NCBI GenBank assembly: GCA_038232935.1
Contig: JBBSMX010000113.1
Span: 1-13,607, forward strand
Direction: 5' to 3'
DNA: 13,607 bases
Source of the DNA: JBBSMX01 sp038232935
GTDB taxonomy: Bacteria > Bacteroidota > Rhodothermia > Rhodothermales > JANQRZ01
A program made the translations under genes and the position numbers. A model generated the notes under the pieces. That model was not told where the DNA came from, ran no database searches, and saw only the letters and a list, made by a program, of their open reading frames with translations. Below are positions 1 to 7,155 of the stretch, piece by piece; the stretch's first letter is position 1, and each line of letters starts with the position of its first letter.

Positions 1-735
1 GAGGGGCGGCACCACACGACGCTGCCGGGGTACGGGCTGCACGAGGTGTTTGGCGTCCGGCAGAAGAACGCGGAGCCGGCGAGCGAGCACAGCTATTCCG
101 TCGTGCAGGGCGTGACGCGGGCATCAGAGCAGGCCGCCGTCCGTTCCGGGATCACCGAACTCGTCGACGGTAGCGGATTCTTCGCGTCGCAGCCGGTCGA
201 CCCATCCGGCGGGCTCGGGCAGGTCGAGATCATGGCGACGGAGGATCTGCCGTATTTCGCCAAGGGGCGGAAGGCCTACGGGGCGCTTGTCAAGGAGACC
301 TTCTTCGTCGACGGTGCCGACGTGCTCGCGACGTACGCCGACGGCGAGCCGGCCGTCACGCGGCACGCCTACGGCGACGGGCAGGCGATCCTGATCGGCT
401 CCTACGTCGGCCTCCTCCATCAACGGAAGAACCTCACCACGAACGCCGACCTGCTGGCCGGGCTCGTCGAGCACGCCGTTCGACTGGAGCGGCCGAGCAC
501 GGTCGGCGACGGCCGCGTGCGCGTGGACCTGCTCACCCACGAAGACGAGGCCCTGCTGATCGTGCGCAACCTCGAACAGCGACCGGTGACAGCGTCGGTG
601 ACGGTGCCGGGGCTGTCGGCCGGCTCGTTCTCCGAGGTGTTCGGCGGCGAGGCCGTCGAGACCACGGCGGCCGGAGACGGCGCGGTGCTGACCGTCACCC
701 TCCACCCCGACGAGGTACGGGTCTACCGTGGCTGA
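1..735 (+). CDS. GH42-type beta-galactosidase, C-terminal part (5' end outside window)
   Basis: The frame is open from base 1 and ends at TGA 733-735, so only the last 244 residues are visible and the catalytic barrel is missing. The visible part opens with a PGYGLHEVFGVR segment. It then has the pattern ATYADGEPAVTRHAYGDGQAILIG, split as ATYADGEPAVTRHA and YGDGQAILIG, which is typical of the beta-galactosidase trimerisation domain of GH42 enzymes. A small beta-rich C-terminal domain (about residues 165-244) follows, ending DEVRVYRG. Family knowledge: GH42 enzymes release terminal beta-galactose, or sometimes alpha-L-arabinopyranose, from oligosaccharides and are usually cytoplasmic trimers. 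In a xylan locus a side-chain-trimming role is an inference. The stop overlaps the next gene by 8 bases, so the two are probably co-translated. A related trimerisation-domain glycosidase of another family remains possible because the active site is not seen. Confidence 0.75.
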   Translation, partial: EGRHHTTLPGYGLHEVFGVRQKNAEPASEHSYSVVQGVTRASEQAAVRSGITELVDGSGFFASQPVDPSGGLGQVEIMATEDLPYFAKGRKAYGALVKETFFVDGADVLATYADGEPAVTRHAYGDGQAILIGSYVGLLHQRKNLTTNADLLAGLVEHAVRLERPSTVGDGRVRVDLLTHEDEALLIVRNLEQRPVTASVTVPGLSAGSFSEVFGGEAVETTAAGDGAVLTVTLHPDEVRVYRG

Positions 736-2017
736 CGCAGCGCCGAGCGCGACGGTCCCGCACGTCCGGTGGAACTTCACCCTCAACGTGCTGGACGGTG
801 CCCTCTTCTCCTTCGGGCTCAGCTTCGCCTCGGCGGCGACGGTGTTGCCCGTCTTCGTGCAGCGGCTCGGCGGGAGCGACGTGGCCGTAGGGCTGATCCC
901 CGTCGTGTGGGCCGTAGGGCTGAACCTGCCGCAGCTCCTCATCGCGAACTACGCGCAGCAGGTCGCCTCGAAAAAGCGGCTGCTCCTGGTGACCTCCCTC
1001 GTCCAGCGGCTGCCGTGGCTGCTGCTGGCGGCCGGGACGGTTCTGGTCGTTCGCGGCGGGGCGTCGCCGGCCGGGCTCGCGTTGTTCTTTACGGCGTTCG
1101 CGCTCGCGGCCGTCGGCGGGAGCATCAACATGCCCGTGTGGTTCGACTTCGTGGCGAAGGTGACGCCGGTGCGGATGCGCGGGCGGCTCTTCGCCGTCCG
1201 CGCCGTCGTCGGCTCCCTGCTCGGCATCGTCGGCGGGCTGGGCGTGACGTGGGTGTTAGACGCGGTGGCGTACCCCTTCAACTTCGCGCTCCTGTTCGGG
1301 CTCGCGTTCGTGGCGATGATGGCGTCCTACGGGACGCTCACCCTCCTGAGGGAGGGGGAGCGCGACGTGCCGCGCCGCCGGATCGAATACGGCCTGTTCC
1401 TGCGCCTGCTGCCGCGCATCCTCCGCCGGAATCGGAACTACCGCAACTTCCTCATTGGCGACGCGCTCTTCGTCGTGGCGAGCGTGTCGAGCGCGTTCTT
1501 CACGGTGGACGCGATCGCGCAGTTCGGCCTGCCCGAGAGCGTCGCCGGGCGCTTTACGGTTGTAATGGCGTCGGCGTCGGTGGTGGCGAGCCCGCTCTTC
1601 GGCTACCTCGGCGACCGCCACGGCCACCGGCTCAACCTCGTGCTCGGAGCCGGGATGGCGGCGATGGCATCGGTCCTCGCCCTCGTCGCGCAGAGCGCCG
1701 AGGTGTACCTGATCGTCTTCGCGCTGTCGGCCTTCACGGTTGTGCTCCGCAGCATCTCCCGCCTGCCCATCGTCGCCGAGCTGTGCGCCGAAGCCGACCG
1801 GCCGACCTACGTCGCGCTCAGCAACGCGCTCACGGCCCCGTTCGCGCTCGCGGGCGTCGCGGCGGGTTGGGTCGCCGGCCGGTTCGGGTACGACGCCGTG
1901 TTCGCGGGGACGGCGGCGGTGGGCGCGGTCGCGGCCTACTGGATGCTGGAATACGTCCGCGAGCCCCGCGACGCCGACGCGCGCCCCCCTTCTATTCTCC
2001 ACACGCCCCCGAGGTGA
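728..2017 (+). CDS. MFS transporter, probable sugar or oligosaccharide permease
   Basis: This 429-residue protein is almost wholly made of hydrophobic helices, the usual size and layout of a 12-helix major facilitator. It starts RWNFTLNVLDGALFSFG. The halves are split by a strongly basic cytoplasmic loop at about residues 208-240. A motif-A-like loop FGYLGDRHGHR (about 291-301) lies in the second half, and a related loop VTPVRMRGRLF (about 145-155) in the first. I chose the GTG at 728 because it precedes the first helix, overlaps the upstream stop by 8 bases, and has GAGGT at 712-716 about 11 bases before it. The substrate cannot be read from the sequence. Its place between a galactosidase and three xylanase-like enzymes suggests uptake of their sugar products (inference). 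Stop TGA 2015-2017 shares a base with the ATG doublet of the next gene. Confidence 0.9.
   Translation: MADAAPSATVPHVRWNFTLNVLDGALFSFGLSFASAATVLPVFVQRLGGSDVAVGLIPVVWAVGLNLPQLLIANYAQQVASKKRLLLVTSLVQRLPWLLLAAGTVLVVRGGASPAGLALFFTAFALAAVGGSINMPVWFDFVAKVTPVRMRGRLFAVRAVVGSLLGIVGGLGVTWVLDAVAYPFNFALLFGLAFVAMMASYGTLTLLREGERDVPRRRIEYGLFLRLLPRILRRNRNYRNFLIGDALFVVASVSSAFFTVDAIAQFGLPESVAGRFTVVMASASVVASPLFGYLGDRHGHRLNLVLGAGMAAMASVLALVAQSAEVYLIVFALSAFTVVLRSISRLPIVAELCAEADRPTYVALSNALTAPFALAGVAAGWVAGRFGYDAVFAGTAAVGAVAAYWMLEYVREPRDADARPPSILHTPPR
2011..2014 (+). promoter_or_regulatory. Ribosome binding site deciding the start of the first GH10 gene
   Basis: GAGG lies within GAGGTGATGATG. Two in-frame ATG codons follow at 2017 and 2020. 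GAGG is 5 bases from the second and only 2 from the first, so 2020 is the better start. The MFS stop TGA (2015-2017) is interleaved with the ATG doublet, giving translational coupling. It is the only convincing Shine-Dalgarno placement among the downstream genes here. Confidence 0.5.
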
Positions 2018-2019
2018 TG

Positions 2020-3699
2020 ATGCCTACGACCGACCGCCGCACCTTCCTGAAGACCTCCGCGCTCGCCGGCACCGGCCTCGCGCTCGCCCCGTCTGCCTTC
2101 GGAGCCCCGACGATCCTGACGCCGCGCCGGACGCGGCGGCGCACGGCCGCCGGCACGCTCGCCTTCCGCCCGACCTACGTCCAGGATGGGGTGGGGCCAC
2201 ACCTGCTCGACTGGGCTTACGCGAGTGATGCGAAGTGGGACGCGTTCCATTCCAACATCACCGCCTCGCTGGACACCGGCGTCGTGATCTCCGATGCGGA
2301 GGGACAGGAGCGTTTCGGCATCAACGTCCGGTGGAACGTCGAGGGTTTCGGGTACACGTTCATCACGGCCGACAACGGCGGCGAGTTCTACGCCCTCCCG
2401 CCGGAAGGGCAGACGCGGGAGCTGAACCTAAATGTGGAGCTGGCGAAGAGCCGCGTGTTGCGCAACCGCCGCCGGCTGGCGCAGCACGCGCAAGGCGACT
2501 GGCAGCCGTTGCGGGAGACGCAGGGCTTCTTCGACCTCTCCGAGGGCTACTTCGAGGACGCGCAGAAGGCGACGGATGAGGCGAGCCGAGGCGCGCTCGC
2601 GCAGCAGGCGCTCCGCTACGCGCTCTGGGGCGGTGAGATGATGGAGCTGGACCAGGCCCGACACGCGATTGCGCAGCGCGGCCCGCGCCCGGACTTCTTC
2701 TTCGGCTGCGACGCCCGCGCCTTCTACCAGATGGACCCGGACGTCTTCATGGATGCGTTCACGGAGCTGTTCGACTACGCCACCATCACCCACTACATCA
2801 TCACGCGCACGTCCGGGATGCCCGACTTCGAGCCGGCGGAGGGTGACAAGCGGTTCGATACGCGGGAGGTGCTGCTGGAGCGGCTCCGCCGCCACGACAT
2901 CGCCGTCGAGGGCCGCCCGCTGTTCTGGCCGTACAAGACCGTGACCCCGGACTGGCTCCGCCACATGAAGTACGACGACCTCAAGCGCTACGTCGAGCGG
3001 CACGTCCGCGAGGTCGTCGGGCATTACGGCGAGCGGATGTACGCGTGGGAGGTCGTCAACGAGTTCCACGACTGGGCCAACGAGGTGCAGATCACGCCGG
3101 ATCAGGCCGTCGAATTGACAAAGCTGGCCTGCGACGTAGCAAAGGACACGAACCCGAATGTCCACCGCCTCATCAACAACTGCTGCCCCTTCGCCGAGTA
3201 CGTCCAGCTCAAGAAGTGGAACGAGCTCGACGCGATCTACCCGCAGCGGACGCCGTGGGAGTTCATGCGCGACCTCGACGACGCGGACGTGGACTTCACG
3301 ATCACCGGGCAGCAGATGTACTACCCGTACCGCGACCTCCAGGACATCGTCATGCTCGTCGAGCGGTTCGAAGGGTTCGGCCGGCCCGTGCAGCTCACCG
3401 AAGTCGGCGCGTCGTCCGGTCCGTCGAGGCGCTCCGTCGACGACGGCTCGCTCGACTTCCCGACCGAGCCGTACCCGTGGCACCGGCCGTGGGACGAGGA
3501 GCTTCAGGCGGACTGGATGGAGGGGCTCTACACGCTCGCCTACAGCAAGCCCTGGATGGAGGCGGTGAACTGGTACGACTTCCTCGACGGGCAGGCGTGG
3601 ATCAAGAACGGCGGGCTCGTCCGCGACGCGCAGGGTGAGCGGAAGCCGGTCTTCCACCGGCTGAAGGCGCTGCAAGAAGGGTGGAATGTGCGCCCGTGA
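2020..3699 (+). CDS. Tat-exported GH10 endo-beta-1,4-xylanase-like enzyme, paralogue 1
   Basis: 559 residues. The N-terminus carries a twin-arginine signal (DRRTFLK, residues 5-11, then a hydrophobic stretch and AFG-AP near 27-30), so export in folded form by Tat is expected. A basic run PRRTRRRTAAG follows at about 35-45. Residues about 46-165 form an accessory region of unassigned fold, and about 180-225 are helical (LAQQALRYALWGGEMMEL). The GH10 barrel covers about 230-559. The acid/base glutamate is E348 in YAWEVVNEFHDW and the nucleophile is E461 in VQLTEVGASSG. The C-terminal NWYDFLDGQAW and GGLV match the usual GH10 W-x-x-x-D...GLL end. Family knowledge: GH10 retaining enzymes cut beta-1,4-xylan or xylo-oligosaccharides. 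Odd points: WPYK (Y305) replaces the WFH of its two neighbours, and there are adjacent cysteines C388-C389. The distant motifs make the exact substrate uncertain. Confidence 0.88.
   Translation: MPTTDRRTFLKTSALAGTGLALAPSAFGAPTILTPRRTRRRTAAGTLAFRPTYVQDGVGPHLLDWAYASDAKWDAFHSNITASLDTGVVISDAEGQERFGINVRWNVEGFGYTFITADNGGEFYALPPEGQTRELNLNVELAKSRVLRNRRRLAQHAQGDWQPLRETQGFFDLSEGYFEDAQKATDEASRGALAQQALRYALWGGEMMELDQARHAIAQRGPRPDFFFGCDARAFYQMDPDVFMDAFTELFDYATITHYIITRTSGMPDFEPAEGDKRFDTREVLLERLRRHDIAVEGRPLFWPYKTVTPDWLRHMKYDDLKRYVERHVREVVGHYGERMYAWEVVNEFHDWANEVQITPDQAVELTKLACDVAKDTNPNVHRLINNCCPFAEYVQLKKWNELDAIYPQRTPWEFMRDLDDADVDFTITGQQMYYPYRDLQDIVMLVERFEGFGRPVQLTEVGASSGPSRRSVDDGSLDFPTEPYPWHRPWDEELQADWMEGLYTLAYSKPWMEAVNWYDFLDGQAWIKNGGLVRDAQGERKPVFHRLKALQEGWNVRP
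2542..2584 (+). repeat. 43-base tract identical to 4240-4282 (first and second GH10 genes)
   Basis: Bases 2542-2584 and 4240-4282 are identical over 43 positions. They encode EGYFEDAQKATDEA plus the first base of the next codon in both paralogues. The flanks differ on both sides. This identity within already diverged genes indicates a recent duplication or gene conversion. Confidence 0.85.
2683..2735 (+). repeat. 53-base tract identical to 4381-4433 (first and second GH10 genes)
   Basis: Bases 2683-2735 and 4381-4433 are identical over 53 positions. They encode the segment starting PRPDFFFGCDARAFYQM at the entry to the GH10 barrel. Neither flanking base is shared. The third GH10 gene differs here (DFYFGCETRQYIWAK), so the identity is specific to the first two copies. 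Confidence 0.85.
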
Positions 3700-3717
3700 C
3701 CCCTAGCCTCTGACACC

Positions 3718-5487
3718 ATGAACCCCTCGGATCGCAGACGCTTTCTCAAGCACGCCGCCCTCGCCGGGGCCGGTCTTGCCCTCGCCCCGGCCGCCTTTGG
3801 CGCGCCGATGGTCCTGACGCCGCGCCGGACGCGGCGGCGGACGGCGGCGGGCGCGCTCCGCTTCCAGCCGCACTTCGTGCAGGAGGGGCGCGGGCCGTAC
3901 CTCCTCGACTGGGCCTACGCCTCGGATTCGAAGTGGGACGCGTTCCGCTCCAACATCACGGCCTCTCCACAAAAGGGCGTCGTGATCTCCGACGCGGCGG
4001 GGCAGGAGCGCTTCGGGATCGACGTGAAGTGGTTCGTCGAGGGCTTTGGCTACCTCTTCATGACGGCCGACAACGGGGGCGAGTTCTACACCCTCCCGCC
4101 GGACGGCGAGACGCGCGAGCTGAACCTCAACCACGAGTTGGCGAAGAGCCGCGTCGCACGCAACCGCCGCCGCCTCGCCGCCTTTCGGTCCGACGGCTAC
4201 GCGCCCTCGCGCGAGGTGCAGGCGCATGTTGATCTGAGTGAGGGCTACTTCGAGGACGCGCAGAAGGCGACGGATGAGGCGAAGTGCGGCGCGCTCGCGC
4301 AGCAGGCGCTCCTCTACGCCCTCCGCGGCGGTGAGATGCTCGAGCTCGACCACGCGAACCAGATCATCCTCCGCCGTGCTCCGCGCCCGGACTTCTTCTT
4401 CGGCTGCGACGCCCGCGCCTTCTACCAGATGGAGACGCCGGAGCTGTTCATGGACCGGTTCGCCGACGTGTTCAACTTCGCCACCGTCACCTACGTCTGG
4501 ACCCACGAAGGCGTGATCGGCGACTTCGAGCGGACGGAGGACGCCTACAACTTCGAGTTCCGCGATGCCATCGTGAACCGGATGCGGGCGAACGATGTCA
4601 CCGTCGAGGGCCGCCCGATCCTTTGGTTCCACACGTGGGTCACGCCCGAGTGGGTCGAGGCGAAGTCGTTCGATGAGCTGAAGCGCTACACCGAGAAGCA
4701 CGTCCGCACGATGGTGGACCACTACGGCGACGAGATCTACGCGTGGGAGATCGTCAACGAGTTCCACGACTGGGCCAACGACGTCCGGCTCGATCCCGAC
4801 CAGATCGTCGAGCTGACGAAGTTCGCGTGCGATGTGGCGGCCGACGCTGCGCCGACCGTCGGCCGGCTCGTCAATCACTGCTGCCCGTTCGCCGAGTACG
4901 TTCAGATGGGGCAGTATTCCGGCTGGCCCGACCAGCCGGCCCAGCACCCGCAGCGGACGCCGTGGGAGTTTACCCGCGACCTCGTGGACGCCGGCGTGGA
5001 CTTCACCCACATCGGCCAGCAGATGTACTTCCCCGAGCGCGACCTCCAGGACTCGATCCTGCTCGTCGAGCGGTTCGAGCAGTTCGGCAAGCCTGTCCAC
5101 CTCTCCGAGGTCGGCTGCCCCGGCGGGCCGACGGAGCGCTCCGTCAAGCTCGACACCGTCCCCATCCCCGACGGCCCGTACGCGTGGCACCGCCCGTGGG
5201 ACGAGGACACCCAGGCCGATTGGCTCGAAGGCATCTACACGCTCGCCTACAGCAAGCCGTTCGTGGAGGGCGCGCACTGGTTCGACTTCGTGGACCCGCA
5301 TTTCTACATCCCGAGCGGCGGCCTCCTCCAGTCGCCGAAGGGCGAGCCGAAAGAGGCGTACCGCCGGCTCCAATCGCTCCAGCGCCGGTGGGGTGTAGGC
5401 CCCGCGCGTGACAGCCCGCCCACCACGAACGACGGTGCGGCCGGGAGCGTCGGCTCCACCGGCGGCAGCGCGTGCACGACCTGCTAG
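3718..5487 (+). CDS. Tat-exported GH10 endo-beta-1,4-xylanase-like enzyme, paralogue 2
   Basis: 589 residues, starting at ATG 3718, 18 bases after the previous stop, with no evident Shine-Dalgarno. Tat signal DRRRFLK (residues 5-11), basic run PRRTRRRTAAG, accessory N-terminal region and GH10 barrel follow in the same order and register as in paralogue 1. The acid/base is E348 (YAWEIVNEFHDW) and the nucleophile E464 (VHLSEVGCPGG). H305 in WFHTW is kept, as are the adjacent cysteines C388-C389. The end of the barrel (HWFDFVDPHFYI, GGLL) is intact. Odd point: homology to paralogue 1 stops at RRWGVGP (about residue 562), and about 27 further residues rich in Gly, Ser, Thr and Pro, with two cysteines, look unconserved. 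A TGA in another frame at 5409-5411 sits where the sister gene stops, so a lost C in the run 5400-5403 may have removed the original stop. The likely role is the same as its neighbours, with possibly different substrate decoration or chain-length preference (inference). Confidence 0.88.
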   Translation: MNPSDRRRFLKHAALAGAGLALAPAAFGAPMVLTPRRTRRRTAAGALRFQPHFVQEGRGPYLLDWAYASDSKWDAFRSNITASPQKGVVISDAAGQERFGIDVKWFVEGFGYLFMTADNGGEFYTLPPDGETRELNLNHELAKSRVARNRRRLAAFRSDGYAPSREVQAHVDLSEGYFEDAQKATDEAKCGALAQQALLYALRGGEMLELDHANQIILRRAPRPDFFFGCDARAFYQMETPELFMDRFADVFNFATVTYVWTHEGVIGDFERTEDAYNFEFRDAIVNRMRANDVTVEGRPILWFHTWVTPEWVEAKSFDELKRYTEKHVRTMVDHYGDEIYAWEIVNEFHDWANDVRLDPDQIVELTKFACDVAADAAPTVGRLVNHCCPFAEYVQMGQYSGWPDQPAQHPQRTPWEFTRDLVDAGVDFTHIGQQMYFPERDLQDSILLVERFEQFGKPVHLSEVGCPGGPTERSVKLDTVPIPDGPYAWHRPWDEDTQADWLEGIYTLAYSKPFVEGAHWFDFVDPHFYIPSGGLLQSPKGEPKEAYRRLQSLQRRWGVGPARDSPPTTNDGAAGSVGSTGGSACTTC

Positions 5488-5515
5488 CCCCGATTCCGAA
5501 AGCCAGCCTACCCCT

Positions 5516-7147
5516 ATGATCTATTCCCGCCGCACCTTCCTCAAAACCGGCGCTGCCAGCGCTGCCGCTGCCCTCGTGACCGGGCCGGCGGCCTGGGCCC
5601 GACCCCTGACTATGCGCAACGACCTCATCCTCCGACCCTACCCGAGTCCCGTCATGCCGGCGATAGAGTGGGCCTACGCCACGACGCCCGACGGCGACGC
5701 CTACAAGTCGCCCATCGAGATCACGCAGGAGGGCGTGAAGCTCCCGGAGTCGATGGCGGGGCGGCCGTTCGCGGTGAACGCGAAGTGGTACGTCGAGGGC
5801 TTCGGGTTCGTGTGGCTGGAGGCCGACAACGCGGGGCAGTTCTACACCCCCGACGATTTTCGCGGCGAGCGCGTCCGCAACCTCAACGTCGAGTTCGCGC
5901 GGAGCTACGTCGCCCGCAACGCCGCGACGATGGGCCGGTACGCGGGGATGAGGACGGACTTCTCATCTGAGGTGCGTGGGCTCCACGCCATGGCGCAAGA
6001 GCTGTTGGAATCGGCGCAGCGGCAGAGCGGCGAGTCGGCGGGGGAGACGGCGAACCAGTCGCTGCTCTACGCGCTCTGGGCGGGAGAAAAGATCGAACTG
6101 GAGCACGCGCACGCCGTGCTCGCCCGGCCACGCACCGGCGACTTCTACTTCGGCTGCGAGACGCGGCAGTACATCTGGGCCAAGTCCGAGACGATGACGG
6201 AGCGGTTCCAGGACGTGTTCAACTTCGCCACCGTCACGCACTACGTGTGGGACACGTGGTATCCCATCTTCGAGCCGAGTGAGGGCGTCCACCGGTGGGG
6301 GATCAAAGACGACATCGTGGACTGGCTCACCGAGCAGGGCATCACCATCGAGGGGCGCCCGATCCTCTGGTTCCACCCGTCGGTGACGCCGGACTGGCTG
6401 CGCGAGAAGAATTTTTCCGAGGTCAAGAACTACGTCGAGAACCACGCCCGCGCTCTCGTCGGCCACTACGGCGACAAGATCCTGCACTGGGAGGTCGTCA
6501 ACGAGTACCACGACTGGGCCAACGTCCACGACTTCACGCCCGAGCAGATCACCGAGGTCGTCCGCCTCGCCTGTGAGACGACCCACGACGTAAACCCGAA
6601 GGTCGACCGGCTCATCAACAACTGCTGCCCCTACGCCGAGTACGCCGCCGACGGATACACCGCCCACGGCTCGTCGCTGCGCCCGCTCCGCACGCCGCGC
6701 CAGTTCGTCGCCGACCTCGTCGAAGCCGAGGTGCCGTTCGAGACCGTCGGGGTGCAGATGTACTTCCCCGAGCGCTCGCTCGCCGACATCGTCCGCCACG
6801 TGGACCGGTTCGCCGCCTTCGGCAAGCCCGTCTACCTCACCGAGATCGGCGCGACCTCCGGCCCCACGCGGGCCGATGTGATGCTGGAGCGGATGGAGCT
6901 GCAAGGGCCGCTCTACGACTGGCACCGCCCGTGGGACGAGGACCTGCAAGCCGACTGGCTCGAACAGCTCTATACCGTGCTCTACGCCCGGCCCTACGTC
7001 GACGCGCTCAACTGGTACGACTTCGCCGACTTCCGCACGTTCATCCCGAACGGCGGCCTGGTCCGCGAGAACGCTTCGACGAAGCAATCCTACGAGCGGC
7101 TGCAGGGCCTCCTCGGCGACTGGAACCGGCTGCCCGACGCAGGTTAG
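5516..7147 (+). CDS. Tat-exported GH10 endo-beta-1,4-xylanase-like enzyme, paralogue 3
   Basis: 543 residues. I chose ATG 5516 because it directly precedes the Tat motif SRRTFLKTGAAS (residues 4-15); the frame continues upstream but gives no sensible leader. The signal ends near AWA-RP. This copy lacks the PRRTRRR run and has a shorter, more diverged N-terminal region (VNAKWYVEGFGFVWLEADN is recognisable). The acid/base is E330 (LHWEVVNEYHDW), the nucleophile E443 (VYLTEIGATSG), and the adjacent cysteines are C370-C371 in NNCCPYAEY. WFHPSVTPDW keeps the His found in paralogue 2. The C-terminus NWYDFADFRTF plus GGLV is normal for the family. It is clearly the most distant of the three copies, so this duplication is older. 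It stops 8 bases before the next gene. Role: xylan or xylo-oligosaccharide cleavage by family membership; exact substrate unknown. Confidence 0.88.
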   Translation: MIYSRRTFLKTGAASAAAALVTGPAAWARPLTMRNDLILRPYPSPVMPAIEWAYATTPDGDAYKSPIEITQEGVKLPESMAGRPFAVNAKWYVEGFGFVWLEADNAGQFYTPDDFRGERVRNLNVEFARSYVARNAATMGRYAGMRTDFSSEVRGLHAMAQELLESAQRQSGESAGETANQSLLYALWAGEKIELEHAHAVLARPRTGDFYFGCETRQYIWAKSETMTERFQDVFNFATVTHYVWDTWYPIFEPSEGVHRWGIKDDIVDWLTEQGITIEGRPILWFHPSVTPDWLREKNFSEVKNYVENHARALVGHYGDKILHWEVVNEYHDWANVHDFTPEQITEVVRLACETTHDVNPKVDRLINNCCPYAEYAADGYTAHGSSLRPLRTPRQFVADLVEAEVPFETVGVQMYFPERSLADIVRHVDRFAAFGKPVYLTEIGATSGPTRADVMLERMELQGPLYDWHRPWDEDLQADWLEQLYTVLYARPYVDALNWYDFADFRTFIPNGGLVRENASTKQSYERLQGLLGDWNRLPDAG

Positions 7148-7155
7148 TTGCATCG

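Noticed and set aside
769..2016. Open frame upstream of the first GH10 start, fused in frame with it
   Set aside because: The translation is Arg/Ala-rich with no domain, while the overlapping frame encodes a clear MFS transporter. The Tat signal fixes the GH10 start at 2017/2020.
2428..7153. Long antisense open frames opposite the GH10 genes (2428-3675, 3703-5373, 5963-7153)
   Set aside because: High GC leaves long stop-free antisense frames. Their products are Val/Arg/Glu-rich with no recognisable motif and mirror the codon pattern of the real genes.
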